Shown here: one piece after another, positions 53,199 to 62,569 of the stretch
Position numbering within the stretch: the first letter of the stretch is position 1
Layout: each line of letters begins with the position of its first letter
DNA from: Aquimarina sp. Aq107
Lineage (GTDB): Bacteria; Bacteroidota; Bacteroidia; Flavobacteriales; Flavobacteriaceae
NCBI RefSeq assembly: GCF_943733665.1
Contig: NZ_OX030782.1
Span: 1,012,001 to 1,076,000 of the forward strand
DNA: 64,000 nt
Direction of reading: 5' to 3'
The notes under the pieces: model-generated
Database searches by the model: none
What the model was told of the DNA's origin: nothing
What the model saw: only the letters and a program-made list of their open reading frames with translations
Program-made: the position numbers and the translations under genes

Positions 53199-54209
53199 AT
53201 GGTAAAAAAAATCATAATGATAGTTGTTATTTTATTTATATCAATAGGTGCCTTGTGTATTTATGGATTGTATCGTTTTTTTAACCCTTTTGGAAAAGAA
53301 GTAAATAAAGAGTTATCCGATTCTTATTATTATACAAGAGATAAAGAAGGCATTATTTATAGTCCAATGGGTAATTGGTTTGAATTAGGAAAAGATGAAA
53401 TGGAAGTTGATATGCAAACATTTCAGGTGCTAGCAAGGGATTATGCTAAAGATAAAGATCAAGCTTATTTTAAATCAAGAGCAATTAATAATGAAATAGA
53501 TCTTGCATCATTCGAAGTGCTGTTAGGGTATACACCTATAGATAAAAATCACGTATATGAATTAAACGATAATTATTATCATATAGGTACAAAAGATATA
53601 AAAGCACTAAAAATTCTAGAAGGAGCAGATGCAAAAACTTTTACTCAGATAAGTTTCGATTTTGCTAAAGACAAGAATTTTGTATATCAAAATTATAAAA
53701 GAAATGATTCCCTAGATGTTGCATCTTTTGATGAGATCAATAGTCACTTTTGTAAAGATCAAAAAGGAGTGTATTATTATTCTTATGGAAACCCTCCGCG
53801 TAAGATTGAAGAAGCTAATATCGCTGAAATTGTTTCTTTAACGAACTACTATATTCGTGATAATACGAATGTATATTTTTATGTAGGATATAAAAATTCG
53901 GAAAGATTTGATAAAGTAGTAGCAATACCTTTCAAAAATAGTAATGAAATCGGTTTTTTTGAAGATAAGGGTCTTATTAAAATAGATGACCAGATATATT
54001 ATCAAAGTAGCATCATAGAAAATGTAGATATAGCAACTTTTAAAGAAATAGAGGCTGGATATACCAAGGATAAGAATGCTGTTTATTTTCTTGGTAAGGT
54101 GATTGAAGGCGCAGATACCAATACCTTTAAATATAATACGAGTTCCTATACTTTTTCTGATAAGAATCATAGATATGAAATAGGAAAAATTGTAAAAAGC
54201 AAAAAGTAA
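53199..54209 (+). CDS. DKNYY-repeat membrane-anchored protein
   Basis: 336 residues. One N-terminal membrane helix (about 4-25) is followed by repeated units of the DKNYY type: AKDKDQAYF, PIDKNHVYEL, AKDKNFVYQN, CKDQKGVYYY, IRDNTNVYFY, TKDKNAVYFL and FSDKNHRYEI, each with a following A-x-(T/S)-F turn. The repeats probably form short beta hairpins outside the inner membrane. No function is established for the family. Single gene, 80 bases after the preceding gene. Confidence 0.87.
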   Translation: MVKKIIMIVVILFISIGALCIYGLYRFFNPFGKEVNKELSDSYYYTRDKEGIIYSPMGNWFELGKDEMEVDMQTFQVLARDYAKDKDQAYFKSRAINNEIDLASFEVLLGYTPIDKNHVYELNDNYYHIGTKDIKALKILEGADAKTFTQISFDFAKDKNFVYQNYKRNDSLDVASFDEINSHFCKDQKGVYYYSYGNPPRKIEEANIAEIVSLTNYYIRDNTNVYFYVGYKNSERFDKVVAIPFKNSNEIGFFEDKGLIKIDDQIYYQSSIIENVDIATFKEIEAGYTKDKNAVYFLGKVIEGADTNTFKYNTSSYTFSDKNHRYEIGKIVKSKK

Positions 54210-54281
54210 TTTTTGATTTTTGTAAGGTTGTTATAAAAAGACGACTATTGAATTCTTAAATAATAACCTTACACTCAAAAA

Positions 54282-55085
54282 ATGAAAAAAATAACTCTAT
54301 TCACACTAATACTTAGTGTTTTATTTTCTTGTAAAGAAGCACCTAAGGAAGAAAAAGAAGAAAAAGAAGTTGTAGTCGAAGAAAAAGTAGAAGAAGTTAT
54401 TCCTGATAGATCAGAAAACTTTCCAAAAGATATTGCAGCAGTTTTTAAAGCTCATGGCGGTATCCAAGCGTTTGATACCCAGAATACATTGATTTTTGAA
54501 CTTTCGAAACCAGAAGGTAATGAGAAGCACACTACAGATCTTAAAACTAGACATGCACGTATAGAAACGGATAAGTTTCGATTAGGTTTTGATGGAGAAG
54601 AGGCATGGATTGAACAAGATTCGACTTATTTTAAAGGGAATCCACGTTTTTATCATAACTTGATGTTCTATTTTTATGCAATGCCTTTCGTATTAGGAGA
54701 TGATGGTATTTCTTATGAAAAAGTAGAAGATTTGAAAGTAGGAGAGGCTTCGTATCCTGGTTATAAAATATCTTATGGAGAAGCTATAGGTGATTCACCG
54801 AAGGATAATTACTTTGTGTATTATGATTCAGAATCATATCAAATGAAATTCTTAGGATATACAGTTACATTTTTTAGTAAAGAAAGTAGTCAGAAAATTA
54901 GTCTTATTGAATACTCAGATTGGAATGATATTGATGGTTTATTGTTGCCAAAAACCTTAAAATGGAGATCTTATGAAGATGGAATTGTGGGAGAAGTTAA
55001 AAGTGAAAGAAACTTTGTAAATGCCTCTGCAAGTAAAGAAAAAATGGATGCTTCTATATTTAGTAAGCCGAAAGAGGTAGAATAG
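54282..55085 (+). CDS. DUF6503-like lipoprotein
   Basis: 267 residues with a lipoprotein signal ending at LFSCKEA (C17), then a Glu/Lys-rich linker (about 18-45) to span the periplasm. The body resembles LolA-like half-barrel lipoproteins seen widely in flavobacteria (HGGIQAFD near 57-64, GFDGEEAWIEQDSTYFKGNP). Function is unknown; a lipid- or ligand-binding role is a guess. Confidence 0.82.
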   Translation: MKKITLFTLILSVLFSCKEAPKEEKEEKEVVVEEKVEEVIPDRSENFPKDIAAVFKAHGGIQAFDTQNTLIFELSKPEGNEKHTTDLKTRHARIETDKFRLGFDGEEAWIEQDSTYFKGNPRFYHNLMFYFYAMPFVLGDDGISYEKVEDLKVGEASYPGYKISYGEAIGDSPKDNYFVYYDSESYQMKFLGYTVTFFSKESSQKISLIEYSDWNDIDGLLLPKTLKWRSYEDGIVGEVKSERNFVNASASKEKMDASIFSKPKEVE

Positions 55086-55112
55086 ATCTACTTGTAAATT
55101 ATAGTATATTAA

Positions 55113-55156
55113 AAATAGCTCTGTTAGTTGGAAACTAACAGAGCTATTTGTTTTTT
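55113..55156 (+). terminator. Strong Rho-independent terminator
   Basis: 17-bp perfect stem AAATAGCTCTGTTAGTT / AACTAACAGAGCTATTT with a 3-nt loop and a T run. The following 220 bases to 55379 show no gene. Confidence 0.92.
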
Positions 55157-55379
55157 GAGAAAGCGAATTTTTTTTTGATAAAAATACAAGCATAATTTTT
55201 AATATTTGATAATCTCATAAGAGAATACTTTTTGTTTATTGCGAAAAATCACAAGTAGTACACTTTTTAATAAGAATACCTTAAAGTCTATTGAAGTGCA
55301 TTTTTAGAATTAATTAATTTTATATCCTTTATCTAATTCTATTTACGAAAACGATATAGTAACACACAAAATTAATTTT

Positions 55380-56501
55380 ATGTATAAAGAATTAACAACG
55401 AGTAATAGGGTTTTGATGGGACCAGGACCATCAGATGCGCATCCTAGAGTACTTAAAGCAATGTCCACACCATTAATTGGACATTTAGATCCAGAATTTG
55501 TAACCATTATGGATGAGGTTAAAACGATGGTACAAGATACTTTTATGACTAAAAATCATATGACTTTTGTAGTTTCTGCTCCCGGTAGTGCTGGTATGGA
55601 AACTTGTTTGGTTAATTTATTAGAACCTGGAGATGAAGCCATTATTTGTATCAATGGAGTTTTTGGTGGCAGAATGGCAGATATTGCCGAAAGATGTGGT
55701 GCCAAAGTTCATAAAGTAGCGGTAGCTTGGGGAACAGTGATCACTCCAGAAGATATAAAAAAGGCCTTGGGTGTTTGCAAAAAACCAAAATTAGTGGCAC
55801 TTGTACATGCAGAAACTTCTACTGGAGCGTTACAACCTTTAAAAGAAATTAGTGACCTGGTTCATAACGCTGGTGGATTATTGATGGTAGATGCTGTAAC
55901 TTCTTATTGTGGCATGGAACTAAAAGTGGATGATTGGAATATAGATGCAATATATACTGGTACGCAAAAGAATTTAAGTGCTCCTCCAGGTTTATCACCT
56001 GTAAGTTTTTCTGATAATGCACTAAAAGCACTAGAGAATAGAAAAACAAAGGTGCAAAGTTGGTTTTTAGATTTAAGTTTGGTTAAAAACTACTGGGGTG
56101 GAGCTAAACGTGCATATCATCACACTGCTCCAGTCTCTTCGGTGTATGCTTTAAGAGAATCCCTAAGAATCGTATTAGAGGAAGGTTTAGAAAATAGATG
56201 GAAAAGACATCAACAAGTACACGAGGTTTTAAAAACAAAACTGGAATCCTTAGGGTTTAGTTATTTAGTCGAAGAGCAATATCGATTACCTAATCTAAAT
56301 GCCGTTTTTTTACCAGAAGGAAATGATGAGGCAATATTACGTAAAAAGTTATTGACTAAATATAATATCGAAGTAGGGGGAGGATTAGGTGATTTTGCAG
56401 GAAAGATATGGAGAATAGGTATTATGGGAGAGAGTTGTACACTCAATCATGTAAATATGTTGATTAGTGCATTAGAGGATATTGAAGAATTTAAAAGTTA
56501 A
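55380..56501 (+). CDS. PLP-dependent aminotransferase, alanine/serine-glyoxylate type
   Basis: 373 residues of the class V aminotransferase family. LMGPGPSDAHPRVL at the N terminus is the AGXT/SGAT signature. The PLP lysine is K197 in YTGTQKNLSAPPG, preceded by the cofactor aspartate in VDAVTSYCGME. It should transaminate glyoxylate with alanine or serine as donor. The exact donor is not readable. A single gene. Confidence 0.9.
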   Translation: MYKELTTSNRVLMGPGPSDAHPRVLKAMSTPLIGHLDPEFVTIMDEVKTMVQDTFMTKNHMTFVVSAPGSAGMETCLVNLLEPGDEAIICINGVFGGRMADIAERCGAKVHKVAVAWGTVITPEDIKKALGVCKKPKLVALVHAETSTGALQPLKEISDLVHNAGGLLMVDAVTSYCGMELKVDDWNIDAIYTGTQKNLSAPPGLSPVSFSDNALKALENRKTKVQSWFLDLSLVKNYWGGAKRAYHHTAPVSSVYALRESLRIVLEEGLENRWKRHQQVHEVLKTKLESLGFSYLVEEQYRLPNLNAVFLPEGNDEAILRKKLLTKYNIEVGGGLGDFAGKIWRIGIMGESCTLNHVNMLISALEDIEEFKS

Positions 56502-56622
56502 TATACTAGAATATAAGGCATTGAATTTCACTGAAAACAGGGTTTGATTTAAGATTGAAATTTTTGACTTTTGTGTAAATAAATTAATCAACAAGTTTTT
56601 TAATCTCTTAAAACCTTATTCA

Positions 56623-56940
56623 ATGAGTGATATTAGCAATGACCAAATGGTCGTGGAAATCTTAAACTTTTTTTATCCTAGAAATACAATCTCAGAACAC
56701 AATGTTACAGATCAATTAGGAGATTTGGCGGCGGAAATGTACGCGGAAGCATTAGAGGCCTCTGCGGCAATGCATTTAGTTCCAAGACCTACGTATACTC
56801 CATCAATGTCTTGGTTAGTAAAAGAAGGTGTAAAAGCGTTCTGGAGATCAAGAGGAGAGGACGAAATATATGAATCTGTCAGGGTTACAGTCGCACTTAA
56901 ATATAAAAGTAAACATCAAATGAGTAAATTAGGAATTTAA
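56623..56940 (+). CDS. Small conserved-looking protein of unknown function
   Basis: 105 residues, no signal peptide or membrane helix. Helical N-terminal part (DLAAEMYAEALEASAAMHLV, about 33-52) and a positively charged C terminus. I do not recognise a family. A well-formed start context after an AT-rich gap, normal codon use and a strong terminator directly after the stop support a real gene. Confidence 0.7.
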   Translation: MSDISNDQMVVEILNFFYPRNTISEHNVTDQLGDLAAEMYAEALEASAAMHLVPRPTYTPSMSWLVKEGVKAFWRSRGEDEIYESVRVTVALKYKSKHQMSKLGI

Positions 56941-56976
56941 AAAAAAGAGGCACTTTAAAAAGTGCCTCTTTTTTTA
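56941..56976. terminator. Bidirectional terminator
   Basis: Stem AAAAGAGGCACTTT / AAAGTGCCTCTTTT with T runs on both strands. It begins on the base after the preceding stop codon and also serves the minus-strand amidohydrolase. Confidence 0.9.
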
Positions 56977-56994
56977 CAAAGAAATAAATAAGTT

Positions 56995-58287
56995 TTATTT
57001 CTCATATTTACTACTATATCGTTTCCATAGTTTTGTTTGGTGACTTTCTAGGCTGATATCTCTTCCTTGGATAAAGGCTTTTTCTAACTGATTGGTTCGC
57101 ATATCTAAAGCATCTCCAATACTTATAAATAAAGTAGCATCTTTACCGACTTCTAAGGTGCCTACCATATCATCAATGCCTAAAATTTTAGCACTATTAC
57201 CTGTAATTAGCTGTACAGCCTTTTCTTTATCTAGACCATGAGCAGCAACTGTTCCCGCTTGGAAAGGCAGGTTACGGGCATTAGCTCGTTCCATTTGACC
57301 ACTGTTTTGTAACCCAACCAATATCCCAGCATCTATCAACAACTTTGCATTTTTATATGGCAAATCATAATCATCATCTTCATAATTTGGTGTAGAGTGT
57401 GTTCTTGTAAGAAGTACAGGAATGTTTTGTTGTTTAAGCTGTTCGGCTACTTTGTAAGCTTCATCAGCTCCTACTAATACTACTTTTTTAAGTTGTTGTT
57501 CTTTAGCAAAACGCAATACATCCAAAATAGCTTTTTCTGCTCCTACATGAACAAATAGGGTCTGCGTACCATCAAAAACTTTTTGCATTGCTAAATGAGG
57601 TAAATTTTCTCTACTGGTGTTCGATTGCGCAGTAGCTTTAGCTTGATTCATATAATCTGCTAGAGCAGTTATTTGTTCTTGGTATTTTTTATTAGGCTTA
57701 AATCCGGGATCTTCTCCTAACCACCATCTACCTCTGGTAAAAGGGTTAGGCCAATTTAGATGAATTCCATCATCAGTTTTGATGGCTGCATCTTCCCAAT
57801 TCCAAGCGTCTAATTGTACAATTGAAGAAGTCCCAGAAATCCATCCGCCACGAGGTGTAGTTTGAGCAATCAAGACACCATTAGGGCGCATACTTTCTAC
57901 AATCTTACTCTCTGCGTTGTATGCTATAATACTTCGGATGTGTGGATTAAAACCTCCAATCTCACTATCATCATCAGTAGCTCTTACTGCACCTATTTCT
58001 ACCAATCCTAAGGTAGAATTTGGTGCTATAAATCCTGGGTATACATGTTTTCCAGTGGCATCAATTACTTTTCCTTTGCTAGCAACACTGCCTTTGGTTC
58101 CTACATTAGTGATCTTTCCATTTTCAAAAATGATAATACTATTAGGAATCACTTCTCCATTACCTATATGTGCGATTGCTCCTGTAATAGTAATCGCTTC
58201 CGTTTGGGGTTTTGCTGGGGTTTGTTGTGCTGTTGCATTTCCAAATGCAATTATTAGCAACAACATTATATATGATAAATTTTTCAT
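56995..58287 (-). CDS. Amidohydrolase-fold exported protein without the HxH metal motif
   Basis: 430 residues with a signal peptide (about 1-21). The composite amidohydrolase start (NSIIIFENGKITNVG, GKVIDATGKHVYPGFI) and end (ITGNSAKILGIDDMVGTLEVGKDATLF) are clear. Where catalytic members have GxxDxHxH, this protein reads GFIAPNSTLG, with no HxH, so it is probably not a metal hydrolase on its own. It follows the larger amidohydrolase gene by 14 bases, and the two products probably work together or form a complex. Confidence 0.87.
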   Translation of the reverse strand: MKNLSYIMLLLIIAFGNATAQQTPAKPQTEAITITGAIAHIGNGEVIPNSIIIFENGKITNVGTKGSVASKGKVIDATGKHVYPGFIAPNSTLGLVEIGAVRATDDDSEIGGFNPHIRSIIAYNAESKIVESMRPNGVLIAQTTPRGGWISGTSSIVQLDAWNWEDAAIKTDDGIHLNWPNPFTRGRWWLGEDPGFKPNKKYQEQITALADYMNQAKATAQSNTSRENLPHLAMQKVFDGTQTLFVHVGAEKAILDVLRFAKEQQLKKVVLVGADEAYKVAEQLKQQNIPVLLTRTHSTPNYEDDDYDLPYKNAKLLIDAGILVGLQNSGQMERANARNLPFQAGTVAAHGLDKEKAVQLITGNSAKILGIDDMVGTLEVGKDATLFISIGDALDMRTNQLEKAFIQGRDISLESHQTKLWKRYSSKYEK

Positions 58288-58301
58288 TTTTTAATTAGTG
58301 T

Positions 58302-61289
58302 TTAGTGAATGTGTTCTACAGTATCGCAGTGAAAATGTTGTTTTTCCTTTTTCTTAGGTGGTTGCGTTTTTAAACCACTGTTTTTAGCCTTTAGTAGCAT
58401 TGTAGACAATTCATTACGCTCATCGGCAATTGATTTTCGCATAGCTTTGTCTTTTTCTAAATCAAAATAAGTAGCTCCATCAATCAATGTTTTTTCTGCT
58501 TTAGCGTAGATAGAAAGAGGGTGATCTGTCCATAAAACAACATCTGCATCTTTTCCTATTTTAATACTCCCTACGCGATCATCAATGTGTAACATTTTTG
58601 CTGGGTTTAGAGTAACAAATTTCCAAGCTTCTTCTTCACTAACTCCTCCATATTTTACAGACTTTGCAGCCTCTTGATTTAATCTTCTAGACATCTCACC
58701 ATCATCACTATTAATAGCAACAAGTACTCCTTGATTATACATAATGGTAGCGTTATAAGGAATGGCATCATTTACTTCATATTTATAAGCCCACCAGTCT
58801 GAAAAAGTAGATCCAGCTACGCCATGTTTAGCCATTTTATCTGCAACCTTATATCCTTCAAGAATGTGAGTAAAGGTGTTGATTCTAAAATTGAATTTTT
58901 CTGCCACTTTCATTAACATGTTAATTTCACTTTGTACATAGGAGTGACAACTTATAAAACGCTTACCATTAAGAATCTCGACTAATGTTTCCATTTCTAT
59001 ATCCTTTCGATATGATTTCCCACTATTTTTTAGCTTTTCATATCGCTTAGCACGTGTAAAATAATCCACATATAATTGTTCTACACCCATACGGGTCTGA
59101 GGAAAACGTATTCTTTCTGCATCCCCCCAATTACTTTGTTTTACATTTTCACCCAAGGCAAATTTGATAAACTTAGGAGCGTTTTTGTAAATAAGGTTTT
59201 CTGCACTTTCTCCCCATTTTAATTTTAGGATTGCTGATCTACCACCAATAGGGTTAGCCGATCCGTGTAATATTTGGATAGAAGTTACTCCACCAGCAAG
59301 ATTTCTATACATATTAATGTCATCCGGTGAAACCACATCTTCTATCGTTACTTCTGCGGTTGAATTATGACCAGCTTCATTAATTGCTGCTGCTGCTATA
59401 TGAGAATGTTCATCAATAATACCACTGGTTAAATGTTTTCCGGTAGCGTCTACAATTTTAGCATTTCCTGCATTTAGATTTTTTCCGATCCCGGCAATTT
59501 TTCCATTTTTAATTAAGACATCGGTTTCGGTCAGAATTCCATCAACTTCATTTGTCCATACAGTAGCATTTTTGAACAATATGTTTTCAGATTTAGGAAG
59601 TGTACTATTTCCGTAGGCGATATTTGGATAGGTTACAGGCAGTACCTTTGGGGTCTCCTTTTTGTCTTCAGATTTTTTTCCATCTTTTTTAGCAGCATTT
59701 TTTGACTTTTGTTTTGCCGTAAAAGTTGTCTCTGATCCGTTTGGCAAAATCGCCTTTCCGCTCCAAAATTTAGGATTTTTATTAATTGCAGTTACTATTC
59801 TAGTATATTGAGTTTTTGTAGTATCAGCGTCTGTAAAAGTAAGGGATACCCAATCATTAGTGTATGTGATTTTACTTCCTAATTTAGTTTCTCCAAGTTT
59901 CACTTCTGCCTTTGGTTTAGCAGGTTTTCCTGAAATGGATACATCATACGTTTTTCCGGCAAGTGTTAGTTCATATGCACCGTTGATATCTGTGGTATTC
60001 ATATCATTAACAATGTTCTTATGTCCCTGTACCCAATTTTCATAGATAATATTATCCTTGGAAAATAACTCTTGACTAGTAATTAAAAAATTAGCATATG
60101 CCCCTTTTTTAAGAGTTCCTAGTACATCACTTTTTCCTAAGATCTGAGCAGGAACTGTGGTCAATGCTTCTAATGCCGTTTCTTTATCTAGTCCATGCTT
60201 GATTGCTTTTTCAATTCTTGTATTGAGATCCGAAATCTTTTTTAATTTATGAGTGGTTAGTGAAAATCTCACTCCATTTTTAGCTAAAACAGATGGGTTG
60301 GTAGGTGCTTGGTTCCAATGACGCATATCACCAAGACTTACTAGGTTAGCCATATATGGATCCGAAACATCATAAGCTTCAGGAAAATCAAGCGGGATAA
60401 TATATTGGGCATTAGTAGCTTTTACCTTATCAATTCTAGCATATTCATCTCCACCGCCAACAATGATGTATTGAATATTAAATTCGTCACCTACTTTATC
60501 AGCTCTAAAACCATTAATTCTACTTCCTGCTTCAAAAATTTGAGGTAAGCTTTTGTTTTTATTTAAAGCTTCAATAGATAGATCCTTATAATCAGTATTA
60601 TTAGTTGTATACCACTTAGCATCTAGATATACCTGTCTCAAGAGCGCCATGGATCCCATTAATGATGTTGGATACATTTGTTTGCTTTTATTACTTTTAG
60701 AAAAAGAAAGCAATTGAGAAGATGCATCACTTAATAATCGATCACCCTTGGTGCCATCGTTATTAAGAGCCACTAGTAAACCAGTTCCCCTTATAATTCC
60801 ATCAGGCATATGGGTGTTTAAAGTTCCAAATCCTGCCTTTATAAATTCATCAGCTTTTTTCTTGTCATAAGTAAAATCGTCTAAAGAGTTTGTTTCTGGG
60901 CGGATATGATCATTCCAATAATATCCTTCTCTAGATGCATCATATTGAGGATTACTTCTAAAAGAACCTCCTTGTCTTTTAGGTTTTTTAATTCCAAAGC
61001 TAGTAAAAGGATCAATGAAGGAAGCATATACGTGTTTCCCTTGCAGATCAATTACAATACTATTTTTGGGAATTGATAATCCAGTACCTACTTGTTGAAT
61101 TTTACCTTTTTGTATAATTAATGTGCCATTATTAATTTCTGTTCCTGGAGATGTGTGAATGACAGCATTCGTAAAAACTGTATAATTAGAATTAGACGTC
61201 TTAACACCGTCATTTTTTGGGAAATATTCTTGAGCATAAAAATTAAATCCCATAAATATCACAGCAAGTGATAAAAATAGTTTTTTCAT
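58302..61289 (-). CDS. Double amidohydrolase-domain exported protein
   Basis: 995 residues with a signal peptide (about 1-20). Residues 35-440 form a first amidohydrolase fold that lacks the metal motif (GKHVYASFIDPFTSFG). A linker with a basic, Lys-rich stretch follows (KSKNAAKKDGKKSEDKKE, about 545-562). Residues 570-970 form the second, catalytic fold with HLTSGIIDEHSHI, a later FISCHSYVQ and INSDDGEMSR. The C terminus is His/Lys-rich. Such pairs are common in Bacteroidetes and are thought to act on dipeptide-like or cyclic amide substrates in the periplasm. The actual substrate is unknown. Confidence 0.88.
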   Translation of the reverse strand: MKKLFLSLAVIFMGFNFYAQEYFPKNDGVKTSNSNYTVFTNAVIHTSPGTEINNGTLIIQKGKIQQVGTGLSIPKNSIVIDLQGKHVYASFIDPFTSFGIKKPKRQGGSFRSNPQYDASREGYYWNDHIRPETNSLDDFTYDKKKADEFIKAGFGTLNTHMPDGIIRGTGLLVALNNDGTKGDRLLSDASSQLLSFSKSNKSKQMYPTSLMGSMALLRQVYLDAKWYTTNNTDYKDLSIEALNKNKSLPQIFEAGSRINGFRADKVGDEFNIQYIIVGGGDEYARIDKVKATNAQYIIPLDFPEAYDVSDPYMANLVSLGDMRHWNQAPTNPSVLAKNGVRFSLTTHKLKKISDLNTRIEKAIKHGLDKETALEALTTVPAQILGKSDVLGTLKKGAYANFLITSQELFSKDNIIYENWVQGHKNIVNDMNTTDINGAYELTLAGKTYDVSISGKPAKPKAEVKLGETKLGSKITYTNDWVSLTFTDADTTKTQYTRIVTAINKNPKFWSGKAILPNGSETTFTAKQKSKNAAKKDGKKSEDKKETPKVLPVTYPNIAYGNSTLPKSENILFKNATVWTNEVDGILTETDVLIKNGKIAGIGKNLNAGNAKIVDATGKHLTSGIIDEHSHIAAAAINEAGHNSTAEVTIEDVVSPDDINMYRNLAGGVTSIQILHGSANPIGGRSAILKLKWGESAENLIYKNAPKFIKFALGENVKQSNWGDAERIRFPQTRMGVEQLYVDYFTRAKRYEKLKNSGKSYRKDIEMETLVEILNGKRFISCHSYVQSEINMLMKVAEKFNFRINTFTHILEGYKVADKMAKHGVAGSTFSDWWAYKYEVNDAIPYNATIMYNQGVLVAINSDDGEMSRRLNQEAAKSVKYGGVSEEEAWKFVTLNPAKMLHIDDRVGSIKIGKDADVVLWTDHPLSIYAKAEKTLIDGATYFDLEKDKAMRKSIADERNELSTMLLKAKNSGLKTQPPKKKEKQHFHCDTVEHIH

Positions 61290-61408
61290 AAGAGTTAGTG
61301 TAAAAAATGAATTGGTTTTAAAGATAACTTTTGCTACAGAAAGACCTTACAAATTAGTAATTTTTTAACAGGGGACAAGAAATTTAGAATTACAGGATTA
61401 CAGATAGA

Positions 61409-62473
61409 TTATAACTTATCCTTATAATAGTTTACTAGTAAAGCAACTACGTAGCTATACGTCTCCATACCTTTTGGTTGATTGTTAGCCTTAAGATACG
61501 TATCATATGTACTTTTAAAAATGGGTTCTAGTGGATTTTGATAACTCATCCAAAAGTCATTCACTTCTTTATAGTTTTTTAGTATTCCAGGTCTTAGTTT
61601 TTCGATCAAGCAAAATGCTTTTTGCTCATCTCTAAGGTAGAGGTCATTAAGACAGAATTTAAGAGCAAAAGTGGTTCCACTATAGTTGAAATAGGGATCA
61701 TCAAAATTCATAGTGGTTAAAGCCGCAATAAAATTAGCTTCATTTTCTTTTGCAAATCCTAATTGGTGTGCTTCTTCATGGCAACTAGTGGTCGGAGCTT
61801 TATAATTAAGAATTAATCCATTTACCTGGGCTTCATTGGTAATAGGATTTAAATATCCACTAAACCCCATATATGTTAAGGGGATACTTAGTAAAGATTT
61901 TTTAATACTTTTTGGAGAATATCGAAGGTTAGGAATTACTTCATTAATTTGCTCGTAGGCGGGAATTGTTTTTTCGAATATTTCCTCTTTGTCATAAGGC
62001 ATCACTATTGATAGAGAGTCATCGGGTTCTAAACTTTTATGTATAGAATTAGCACGTTTAATAAGTTTTTCAGAGACCATTAAAAGTTCAGCTTCACTGT
62101 ATTGATCTTCAATTTCTAATATTTCGTGCATTGGCAATCTATAATAGTTCATTCCCCATAACAAATGAAAAGCGGCATATACTATAGATATGGTAGCACC
62201 TACATCTAACAATATTTTTTTCCATTGAACTTTTTTTCGGAATACTTCCCTAAATAAAAAACGAATCAAAAGAATAATTAAAATACTATACCCTATATCA
62301 CCAAAAGAAAAAGGAATCCAACCAAATACATATCGCAGGGCTTTAGAGGTGTAAACAAAAACTCCATTACTATAAAAACGATCTATAAATTCTGGAAAGA
62401 AAGAAAGAATTTTGATAATTATAAACTGAACTGGTAAAAGAAAAGTAAGGTATAGTTTTGTTTTAGATTGCAT
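61409..62473 (-). CDS. DUF3810 membrane protein with a zinc-peptidase-like motif
   Basis: 354 residues from ATG 62473. The frame extends 29 codons further upstream, but that stretch overlaps the promoter of the divergent pepD gene. Three membrane helices (about 8-30, 55-75, 92-112) precede a soluble domain with TTSCHEEAHQLGFAKENEANF (HEEAH, an HExxH motif, with a downstream E). DUF3810 members are uncharacterised; the motif suggests a zinc metallopeptidase. Confidence 0.85.
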   Translation of the reverse strand: MQSKTKLYLTFLLPVQFIIIKILSFFPEFIDRFYSNGVFVYTSKALRYVFGWIPFSFGDIGYSILIILLIRFLFREVFRKKVQWKKILLDVGATISIVYAAFHLLWGMNYYRLPMHEILEIEDQYSEAELLMVSEKLIKRANSIHKSLEPDDSLSIVMPYDKEEIFEKTIPAYEQINEVIPNLRYSPKSIKKSLLSIPLTYMGFSGYLNPITNEAQVNGLILNYKAPTTSCHEEAHQLGFAKENEANFIAALTTMNFDDPYFNYSGTTFALKFCLNDLYLRDEQKAFCLIEKLRPGILKNYKEVNDFWMSYQNPLEPIFKSTYDTYLKANNQPKGMETYSYVVALLVNYYKDKL

Positions 62474-62519
62474 GTAATGAAATATATCAGATTGTAAATC
62501 TACAACATTTAATATATGA

Positions 62520-62550
62520 TTTGAATTAAGATTATCATAATGTACATTTG
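62520..62550 (+). promoter_or_regulatory. pepD promoter
   Basis: TTTG (62520-62523), 19 bases, TACATTTG (62543-62550): exact consensus and spacing. Transcription should start about 62556, 14 bases before the ATG. Confidence 0.72.
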
Positions 62551-62569
62551 TCAAAAACACAATACATAT

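Noticed and set aside
62474..62560. N-terminal extension of the DUF3810 gene by 29 codons
   Set aside because: It overlaps the exact-consensus promoter of the divergent pepD gene and adds no recognisable sequence.
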